Source: Bacteroidales bacterium GP4 (GTDB taxonomy: Bacteria; Bacteroidota; Bacteroidia; Bacteroidales; Muribaculaceae). Taken from it: 19,877 nt of DNA. Where the stretch lies: positions 1 to 19,877 of the forward strand of contig DAAL01000157.1 in the NCBI GenBank assembly GCA_001701065.1, read 5' to 3'. The notes beneath the pieces are model-generated. The model was not told the origin of the DNA, made no database searches, and worked only from the letters and a program-made list of their open reading frames with translations. Shown here piece by piece: positions 13,938 through 19,877 of this stretch. Every line of letters begins with the position of its first letter. Position 1 is the first letter of the stretch. Position numbers and translations under genes: made by a program.

Positions 13938-14912
13938 ATGCGGATACACATTATTTATATAGCAGCACTATTTTCAGTCCTTATTTCAGGATGCGGAAAC
14001 GACCGTCCCCGACACGAGGCGACTCCGGATGTTATCGATCGATTTGACCTAAGCATATACGATTATCCGGAGCTTGACACTGACAGCCGACGTGATTTTG
14101 CCTCCCGTTATAAGCCGGTCATAGATTTAATGCCGTCTATCGAATCCGGTTCCGATTCTTCCCTTCTTGAATATTCTCTAAGCGCAGGAGTTCGCCGGTT
14201 TACGCCCGACATTAAAGCACAGTTCACAATGCAGGATTCCATCGACTATATATTATATAAGGTGAAAGAAAATCTTACGGCTACAGTTCCGGGCATCCGT
14301 GACAGAGCCGTGTACGGAATAGTATCCACATTCAATCAATCGATAATCCTAAATGACAGCACATTGCTCTTAGGGCTAAACCACTATTTAGGCTCCGATT
14401 ATCCGGGATACGAATATTTCGACATTTACCTGCGCCGCAACAAGACACCACAGCATCTCCCCTATGACTTTGCCGAAGCTGTAATTAAGTCCGATTTCAA
14501 ATACCTGCCTTCACCGGAGCATCCTGACCTGCTGTCGCTGATGCTTTACGAAGGAGCTGTGCTGTATGTGACCGGCACAATCATGCCGGAAAGCTTGGAA
14601 AATGAACTGTTAGGCTACGAGTCATGGGAGCTTGAATGGCTGCAGAAACATGAAAAGTCGCTTTGGGACGGACTTGTATCACAAAAGCTGCTCTATTCCA
14701 CCGATCCTCTCGTAGCGGCAAGGCTCATATCCCCTGCCCCGCGTTCAGCCTCACTGAACCCTGAGGCTCCGGGAAGGACTGCGAGATACATCGGTTACCG
14801 GATAGTAAAGTCCTACATGAAACACAACCGCGACACCTCACCCGCTGAGTTGCTGTCGCCTGACTTTTACAATGACTTCTCTACGCTTGTAAACGCCAAA
14901 TATAATCCATAA
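13938..14912 (+). CDS. gldB: GldB-like lipoprotein
   Basis: This resembles GldB, a lipoprotein needed for gliding in Flavobacterium that is also widespread in non-gliding Bacteroidales, where its role is not established. The 324-residue product starts with a lipoprotein signal peptide ending LISGC, so Cys19 is the likely lipidated residue. The rest is soluble and periplasm- or outer-membrane-facing. Family-like features are the early IDRFDLSIYDY segment, a central NDSTLLLGLNHYLGSDYPGY stretch, LMLYEGAVLYV, and a C-terminal ARYIGYRIVKSYMK helix. There is no clear HExxH zinc motif. It is divergent from the amidase-MCE operon and converges on a tiny minus-strand gene, whose terminator abuts its stop codon. 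It is assigned from overall resemblance, so the family is likely but the function is open. Confidence 0.72.
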   Translation: MRIHIIYIAALFSVLISGCGNDRPRHEATPDVIDRFDLSIYDYPELDTDSRRDFASRYKPVIDLMPSIESGSDSSLLEYSLSAGVRRFTPDIKAQFTMQDSIDYILYKVKENLTATVPGIRDRAVYGIVSTFNQSIILNDSTLLLGLNHYLGSDYPGYEYFDIYLRRNKTPQHLPYDFAEAVIKSDFKYLPSPEHPDLLSLMLYEGAVLYVTGTIMPESLENELLGYESWELEWLQKHEKSLWDGLVSQKLLYSTDPLVAARLISPAPRSASLNPEAPGRTARYIGYRIVKSYMKHNRDTSPAELLSPDFYNDFSTLVNAKYNP

Positions 14913-14936
14913 AAAACGGAGCAATAATTGCTCCGT
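14911..14936 (-). terminator. Terminator of the small minus-strand gene
   Basis: A perfect 9-bp repeat (ACGGAGCAA / TTGCTCCGT) has the three-base loop TAA. On the minus strand it is followed directly by TTTTTT. It lies 6 bases past the stop codon of the small gene starting at 15104. Its T tract overlaps the gldB stop codon. On the plus strand the tail is AAAATCTT, so it is a poor terminator for gldB. Confidence 0.75.
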
Positions 14937-14942
14937 AAAATC

Positions 14943-15104
14943 TTAATTAGGATAAATGGCGCTTATAGGTTCCGGCAAACGGCTTTCAAAAGTGTAAGTG
15001 CGAGCAAACTGTTTTATAAACGCAAGTGTGAGTTTACTCGGAGAATCCTGCCGACAATCATCTTCGCCACGTGATTTAATTAAATGAGTAGATTTCTTAT
15101 CCAT
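14943..15104 (-). CDS. Very small uncharacterised protein (53 residues)
   Basis: I assign no function. From the ATG at 15104 the product is 53 residues, MDKKSTHLIK to SAIYPN. A GTG at 15173 would give 76 residues, but the added part is Asn-rich and less convincing. The C-terminal half (LTLAFIKQFARTYTFESRLP) reads as an amphipathic helix with positive charge. It has no cysteines suited to metal binding and no TM helix. Its reality is supported by the strong terminator placed 6 bases after the stop codon, oriented for this strand only, and by an exact TATATTTG -7 box at 15213-15206 upstream. Short Bacteroidales proteins with a similar QFAR segment near the C-terminus come to mind, but I could not check this. 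Confidence 0.6.
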   Translation of the reverse strand: MDKKSTHLIKSRGEDDCRQDSPSKLTLAFIKQFARTYTFESRLPEPISAIYPN

Positions 15105-15205
15105 AGGCACGCTATTTTTTGATGAATCTATAATAGTAACGGCATTATTCGCATTTTTATTATAAAATTTCACAGGCAGTGCAACTTTTTGGCGCGCTTC
15201 TGCAT

Positions 15206-15213
15206 CAAATATA
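15206..15213 (-). promoter_or_regulatory. Candidate -7 box of the 53-residue gene
   Basis: On the minus strand this reads TATATTTG, an exact TAnnTTTG match. Transcription would start near 15200, giving about 95 bases of leader to the ATG at 15104, or about 27 to the GTG at 15173. No -33 element is clear. Confidence 0.3.
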
Positions 15214-15251
15214 CAAAATCACATAAATAGAATAAATTAATGATATTAAAA

Positions 15252-15935
15252 ATGAACAAGATTTTAATCCCGGCTCTGTCATTTATAGTCATGATGATAT
15301 CATCGTGCTCTTCGAGAAATGACGAAAAAGATGAGCTTATCCAAGGAATCAGAGAAGACATCGTGTCCAATATCCAGGAAGCGATGAACGAACTCAATGA
15401 CTCTTCCATCCGTGAATTACAGATTCAGCTTAACAACTCTTCGGAGAAAGTGGATGTCACCACCACCCACATGATAGGCGAGGACGGGAAAATCCACGTG
15501 GATGTAAACGTAAACATGGACGACGATTCCGGCACTGACCGTGTAGCCATCATCGCTGTGGTATTAGGAACCGTGGGATTCTTCATGTGCCCTATCCTGA
15601 TGGTGGGAATCATATGCTACTTTATATATAGGAGTAAGCGCGACAAAAACCATGTCATAAACACCGCTCTTACCACGGGACATCCGCTGCCTAAAGAGTT
15701 CTTCTATCAGTCCAGCCCGACCATTAAACTCCAGTCAGGATTTATATACATGGCATGGGCCACGGGATTGTTCCTGTTCTTCTACATGGTAGGGTTTGAA
15801 AGTATCCCTTATCTTGCACTTATACCTTTTATTATAGGAGTAGGAAAAATTGTGGGATGGTTCATATCGCAGAAGAAAGAAAACGACAAAGATAAAGACA
15901 TAATTATAGAGGAATTCCGCGACGATGTTAAGTAA
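15252..15935 (+). CDS. DUF6249-like membrane-anchored lipoprotein, first gene of a sigma-factor operon
   Basis: From the ATG at 15252 (MNKILIP) the product has 227 residues; the ATG at 15240 adds only four. It opens with a lipoprotein-type signal ending MMISSC. Next comes a charged, helical, probably periplasmic segment (DELIQGIREDIVSNIQEAMNE), then an acidic stretch rich in Val and Asp (HVDVNVNMDDDSG). Three hydrophobic segments follow: VAIIAVVLGTVGFF through ICYFIY (long, possibly two passes), FIYMAWATGLFLFFYMVGF, and YLALIPFIIGVGKIVGWF. The tail is charged. The layout matches proteins annotated DUF6249; I place it by architecture, not alignment. Its last 11 bases overlap the start of the ECF sigma gene, so it should be translationally coupled to it. 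It could sense envelope state, but that is inference. Confidence 0.75.
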   Translation: MNKILIPALSFIVMMISSCSSRNDEKDELIQGIREDIVSNIQEAMNELNDSSIRELQIQLNNSSEKVDVTTTHMIGEDGKIHVDVNVNMDDDSGTDRVAIIAVVLGTVGFFMCPILMVGIICYFIYRSKRDKNHVINTALTTGHPLPKEFFYQSSPTIKLQSGFIYMAWATGLFLFFYMVGFESIPYLALIPFIIGVGKIVGWFISQKKENDKDKDIIIEEFRDDVK

Positions 15936-16464
15936 ATGGGAAGAACTTCGGCTGATAGCTCAGTGCGTTGCGACGGACAATCGTCATGCATTTGGGCTGT
16001 TGGTTGAAGAATACAATGACCAATTGCGTCGATTCCTGTTTAATCTTACCCTCGGCAACGCCGCGCTGACTGACGACCTTGCGCAAGAAACATTCCTGAA
16101 AGCTTATCTGTCCATAAGATCTTTCAAGGGACTTTCAAGGTTCAAGACATGGTTGTATCGGATAGCCTATAACGAATACTATAATTATACAAGGAAATAC
16201 TCCGATCTACAACCTACCTATGAACCGCCGCCCGAGTCGAAGTCATCGGATGCGGTCAATGCATCCGATGCGCGCTTAGACGTGGAGGAATGCCTGAAAT
16301 ATCTTAATGATGTGGAACGCATGATAGTTCTTCTTTTCTATCTTGAGGATCAACCCATAAAGAAAATAGTGGAAGTGACGCAACTGCCTGAAGGAACGAT
16401 TAAGTCGCACCTTCACAGGGCAAAAAACAAAATGACTAAAGTTTTCAACAGTTATGAAAGATAA
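15925..16464 (+). CDS. ECF-type RNA polymerase sigma factor (sigma-70 family)
   Basis: This alternative sigma factor directs RNA polymerase to a stress or envelope regulon. Its 179 residues are the ECF norm: region 2 at about 22-92 (LVEEYNDQLRRFLFNLTLG, LTDDLAQETFLKAY, FKTWLYRIAYNEYYNYTR) and region 4 at about 120-175 (LNDVERMIVLLFYLEDQP, EGTIKSHLHRAKNKM). There is no region 3 and no C-terminal extension. Start and stop both overlap their neighbours by 11 bases, so the three genes form one tightly coupled operon. ECF factors are usually held by a co-encoded anti-sigma factor, and the small two-TM protein directly downstream is the natural candidate. It has no SusC/D or FecR partner beside it, so it is not of the nutrient-uptake ECF type common in this phylum. 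Confidence 0.93.
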   Translation: MLSKWEELRLIAQCVATDNRHAFGLLVEEYNDQLRRFLFNLTLGNAALTDDLAQETFLKAYLSIRSFKGLSRFKTWLYRIAYNEYYNYTRKYSDLQPTYEPPPESKSSDAVNASDARLDVEECLKYLNDVERMIVLLFYLEDQPIKKIVEVTQLPEGTIKSHLHRAKNKMTKVFNSYER

Positions 16465-16780
16465 GAATGACATATATTTTAAAGAATTGTTCCGGAAGGA
16501 ACTCCCGCAGGCACCGCGCAATCCGTGGTTTGTGAAGAAGGTCTTGAACCGTCTTCCCGACAAATCACCGAAAGCCTACACATGGGTCGAATACTTGTCC
16601 TATATTCTGTCAGCGGCAGGATTAGTGGCGGCATGGCTGATGCTTCTGCACAAAGTCGACACAAAGGATGTAATCGAGATGTCGGATATCATGGGATTTG
16701 CTGTGATATTGGTCATGGGAATGGTCGTGGCGCTAAGTTTTATAGCTCCATGGGCTAAAAAATGGCTTTTAGAGCCTTGA
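16454..16780 (+). CDS. Small two-TM protein, putative anti-sigma factor or sigma partner
   Basis: The product is 108 residues. Residues 1-45 are soluble, charged and likely cytoplasmic (FKELFRKELPQ, then NPWFVKKVLNRLP). TM helices lie at about 47-66 and 79-100, with a short HKVDTKDVIEMSD loop between them and a basic end (AKKWLLEP). A cytoplasmic N-terminus of this size next to the membrane suits a sigma-binding segment, but there is no zinc-binding HxxxCxxC motif, so it would not be a classical ZAS anti-sigma factor. It overlaps the sigma gene by 11 bases. No clear terminator follows before the EF-G gene 144 bases on. The WF-KKV-NRLP segment recalls small Bacteroidales proteins of unknown function found beside sigma factors. 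The regulatory role is inferred from position. Confidence 0.75.
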   Translation: MKDKNDIYFKELFRKELPQAPRNPWFVKKVLNRLPDKSPKAYTWVEYLSYILSAAGLVAAWLMLLHKVDTKDVIEMSDIMGFAVILVMGMVVALSFIAPWAKKWLLEP

Positions 16781-16924
16781 TTTTTGCCTATAGAACGACA
16801 AAATAGCCACATTTTTTCATTTTGTGTTTTGTAACATATTTTACTTATTAGGTTTTCTCAAAAATAAATCGTAATTTGCGGTCATAAATAAAGTAATTAA
16901 GTTAAACTTTAAATCACTCCGCTC

Positions 16925-19081
16925 ATGAAAGAGTATAAAACTAATGAGATCAAAAACATAGCCTTGCTTGGAAGCAAAGGCTCAGGTAAAACCACACTCG
17001 CTGAAGCTATGCTTTTCGAGTGTGGAGTTATAAAACGTCGCGGTTCGGTTGAATCCAAGAACACCGTGAGTGACTATTTCCCCGTGGAGAAAGAATACGG
17101 CTATTCAGTATTCTCGACCATCTTCTACGCTGAGTTTCTTAACAAAAAGCTGAATGTGATAGACTGCCCGGGAAGCGATGACTTCGTGGGTAACGCCATC
17201 ACTGCATTGAACGTGACCGACACCGGTGTTATACTTGTCGACGCTCAATATGGAGTGGAAGTAGGTACTCAGAACATCTTCCGAACCACAGCACAGATCA
17301 AAAAGCCGGTGATATTCGCCCTTAACCAGCTTGACGGCGAAAAAGCTGACTATGATAATGTGATTGAACAGATGACCGAAATATTCGGCAACAAGGTTGT
17401 GCCCATCCAGTATCCCCTGTCAGTGGGTCCGAGCTTCAACGCCATGATCGACGTTCTTCTTATGAAGAAATATTCATGGGGTCCTGACGGAGGTGTGCCT
17501 ACTATAGAGGACATTCCCGCTGAAGAAATGGAAAAAGCCCAGGAACTTCACCAGAAACTCGTGGAAGCTGCCGCCGAAAACGACGAAACTTTGATGGAGA
17601 AATTCTTTGACCAAGGACATCTCACCGAGGATGAAATGCGTGAAGGTATACGCAAGGGTCTTATTGACCGCTCTATTTATCCGGTGTTCTGCGTAAGCGC
17701 ACTCAAGGACATGGGTGTTCGCCGTATGATGGAATTCCTTGGCAATGTTGTGCCTTTCGTTGAGGACATGCCGGCTCCGGTAGACACCGAAGGCGAAGAA
17801 ATCAAGCCTGACAGCAATGGTCCTCTCTCTCTGTTCATGTTTAAGACTACTGTAGAACCGCACATCGGTGAAGTGAGCTACTTCAAAGTAATGAGCGGAA
17901 CTTTGACACCCGGTGTCGACCTTAACAATATTGACCGCGGCTCAAAAGAACGTATCGCACAGATATTCTGCGTGTGCGGTCAGATTAAGACTCCGGTCGA
18001 CAAGCTTTATGCCGGTGATATAGGTGCGACAGTAAAACTTAAAGACTCTCGTACAGGCAACACTCTGGACGAAAAGGGATGTGAATACAAGTTCGATTTC
18101 GTTAAATACCCTGCGCCCAAATATCAGCGCGCGATCCGTCCCGTCACAGAAAGCGATGCCGAGAAATTAAGCGAAATCCTCACCCGTATGCACGAAGAGG
18201 ATCCCACTTGGCAAATCGAGCAGTCCAAGGAATTGAAACAGACCATCCTTTCAGGACAAGGCGAATTCCACCTGCGCACACTCAAATGGCGTGTCGAGAA
18301 CAACGACAAACTTCCCATCGTGTTTGAAGAGCCTCGTATCCCCTATCGTGAAACTATAACCAAGGCAGCACGTGCCGACTATCGCCATAAAAAACAATCG
18401 GGCGGCGCAGGTCAGTTCGGTGAAGTTCATTTGATTATCGAGCCTTACAGCGAGGGTATGCCGGCTCCCGACACTTATCGTTTCGGATCTCAGGAATTCA
18501 AGATGAATGTGCGTGACACTCAGGAGATACCTCTCGATTGGGGCGGCAAGCTTGTAGTACACAACTGTATAGTGGGCGGTGCCATCGACGCACGCTTCAT
18601 CCCGGCTATTGTGAAAGGTTTGATGGACCGCATGGAACAAGGTCCGTTGACCGGCTCTTATGCCCGTGACGTGAGAGTTTGCATCTACGATGGTAAGATG
18701 CATCCGGTTGACTCCAATGAAATTTCATTCCGTCTTGCCGGACGTAATGCATTCAGCGAAGCGTTCCGCAATGCCAATCCTAAGATTCTTGAGCCGGTAT
18801 ATGACGTGGAAGTTATGGTTCCGGCTGATGTGATGGGTGATGTGATGAGTGACCTTCAGGGTCGTCGCGCTATCATCATGGGTATGTCAAGCGACAACGG
18901 ATTTGAAAAGATTCAGGCAAAAGTGCCCTTGAAAGAGATGTCGTCTTATTCAACTGCTTTAAGTTCTATCACCGGCGGTCGTTCATCCTTCACTATGAAG
19001 TTCGCTTCTTACGAGCTTGTTCCCTCCGATGTTCAAGAAAAGCTTCTTAAAGCTTACTCTGAATCACAGACTGAAGAATAA
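16925..19081 (+). CDS. fusA2: Elongation factor G paralogue (EF-G2 type) with a degenerate GTPase centre
   Basis: This is a ribosomal translocase with all five EF-G domains in 718 residues: G domain about 1-285, II about 297-385, III about 395-465, IV about 470-615, V about 620-705. The P-loop GSKGSGKT is intact (Gly16, Gly21, Lys22, Thr23). Other G motifs are not standard. Switch I RGITI is YGYSV (58-62). Switch II DTPGH is DCPGS, so Ser84 replaces the catalytic His. NKxD is NQLD (134-137). The domain IV tip (KMHPVDSNE) and the HKKQSGGAGQFGEV segment stay EF-G-like. This matches the second EF-G of Bacteroides (EF-G2, BT2167), reported to support translation during starvation and gut colonisation without GTPase activity. 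No ribosomal protein genes or canonical fusA adjoin it, which supports a paralogue. The upstream 144 bases show no exact TAnnTTTG box; TAATTTG near 16872-16878 is one base short. Confidence 0.92.
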   Translation: MKEYKTNEIKNIALLGSKGSGKTTLAEAMLFECGVIKRRGSVESKNTVSDYFPVEKEYGYSVFSTIFYAEFLNKKLNVIDCPGSDDFVGNAITALNVTDTGVILVDAQYGVEVGTQNIFRTTAQIKKPVIFALNQLDGEKADYDNVIEQMTEIFGNKVVPIQYPLSVGPSFNAMIDVLLMKKYSWGPDGGVPTIEDIPAEEMEKAQELHQKLVEAAAENDETLMEKFFDQGHLTEDEMREGIRKGLIDRSIYPVFCVSALKDMGVRRMMEFLGNVVPFVEDMPAPVDTEGEEIKPDSNGPLSLFMFKTTVEPHIGEVSYFKVMSGTLTPGVDLNNIDRGSKERIAQIFCVCGQIKTPVDKLYAGDIGATVKLKDSRTGNTLDEKGCEYKFDFVKYPAPKYQRAIRPVTESDAEKLSEILTRMHEEDPTWQIEQSKELKQTILSGQGEFHLRTLKWRVENNDKLPIVFEEPRIPYRETITKAARADYRHKKQSGGAGQFGEVHLIIEPYSEGMPAPDTYRFGSQEFKMNVRDTQEIPLDWGGKLVVHNCIVGGAIDARFIPAIVKGLMDRMEQGPLTGSYARDVRVCIYDGKMHPVDSNEISFRLAGRNAFSEAFRNANPKILEPVYDVEVMVPADVMGDVMSDLQGRRAIIMGMSSDNGFEKIQAKVPLKEMSSYSTALSSITGGRSSFTMKFASYELVPSDVQEKLLKAYSESQTEE

Positions 19082-19099
19082 ACCGGTCAAATTTATAAT

Positions 19100-19134
19100 A
19101 AAAAATAGCGTCGAGAATCTCGGCGCTATTTTTT
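19100..19134. terminator. Bidirectional terminator between EF-G2 and GH97 genes
   Basis: AAAAAATAGCG pairs with CGCTATTTTTT, continuing through a T-G wobble and CGAG/CTCG around the loop AAT. T tracts follow on both strands (TTTTTTT on plus; TTTTTTATTAT on minus). It lies 18 bases after the EF-G2 stop and 27 before the GH97 stop, so it serves both converging genes. Confidence 0.85.
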
Positions 19135-19161
19135 TGTATTGTAACCAGTCGTAAGATGGCG

Positions 19162-19877
<716 letters not shown>

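Noticed and set aside
16793..16827. ACAAAAT/ATTTTGT pairing after the sigma operon as a terminator
   Set aside because: Seven A-T-dominated pairs with a 14-base loop would be unstable; it may just be A/T-rich leader of the EF-G2 gene.
18251..18703. A 150-residue minus-strand frame inside the EF-G2 gene
   Set aside because: It is antisense to conserved domain III-IV coding sequence, with no promoter box and no domain resemblance.

Overview
The window looks like chromosomal DNA from a gut-type Bacteroidota, most likely order Bacteroidales and plausibly a Muribaculaceae relative. The reasons are the mid-40s percent GC by eye, the gene content (DPE2-type MalQ, GH97, GldB, DUF6249-like and EF-G2-type proteins), the general lack of Shine-Dalgarno sequences, and repeated TAnnTTTG (-7) promoter boxes of the Bacteroides type. 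There is no sign of phage, insertion sequences, CRISPR or integrated elements. It reads as core and near-core genome, with compact transcription units each closed by a strong intrinsic hairpin.

Layout from left to right. The 5' half of a tRNA-Ser(GGA) runs off the left edge on the minus strand. It is followed on the minus strand by malQ (4-alpha-glucanotransferase with two starch-binding domains) and nrdJ (adenosylcobalamin-dependent ribonucleotide reductase), each with its own terminator. A nitroreductase-family gene diverges from nrdJ on the plus strand. Next, on the minus strand, come a secreted M16 zinc peptidase, a small uncharacterised protein and dnaA. After a 380-base gap follows a two-gene envelope operon of a periplasmic N-acetylmuramoyl-L-alanine amidase with a SPOR domain and an MCE/MlaD-like lipid-transport protein. 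A GldB-like lipoprotein gene diverges from it. A very short minus-strand gene sits between gldB and a plus-strand three-gene operon: a DUF6249-like membrane lipoprotein, an ECF sigma factor and a two-TM protein, joined by two 11-base overlaps. Then comes an EF-G paralogue, and finally the 3' part of a GH97 alpha-glucosidase that runs off the right edge.

Functionally the window mixes starch and maltodextrin use (MalQ, GH97), DNA precursor supply and replication start (NrdJ, DnaA), envelope growth and maintenance (amidase, MCE, GldB, M16), an envelope-associated sigma module, and translation under poor nutrition (EF-G2).

The most notable item is the EF-G paralogue. Its P-loop and translocase domains are intact, but the GTPase centre is rewritten: the switch II catalytic His is Ser, switch I is divergent, and the guanine-specificity NKxD is NQLD. 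This matches the Bacteroides EF-G2 type reported to lack GTPase activity. The best candidates for undescribed biology are the sigma/two-TM/DUF6249-like operon, two very small genes whose own signals support them, a pair of related dyads upstream of dnaA, and a 16-base palindrome placed at a predicted transcription start of the nitroreductase gene.
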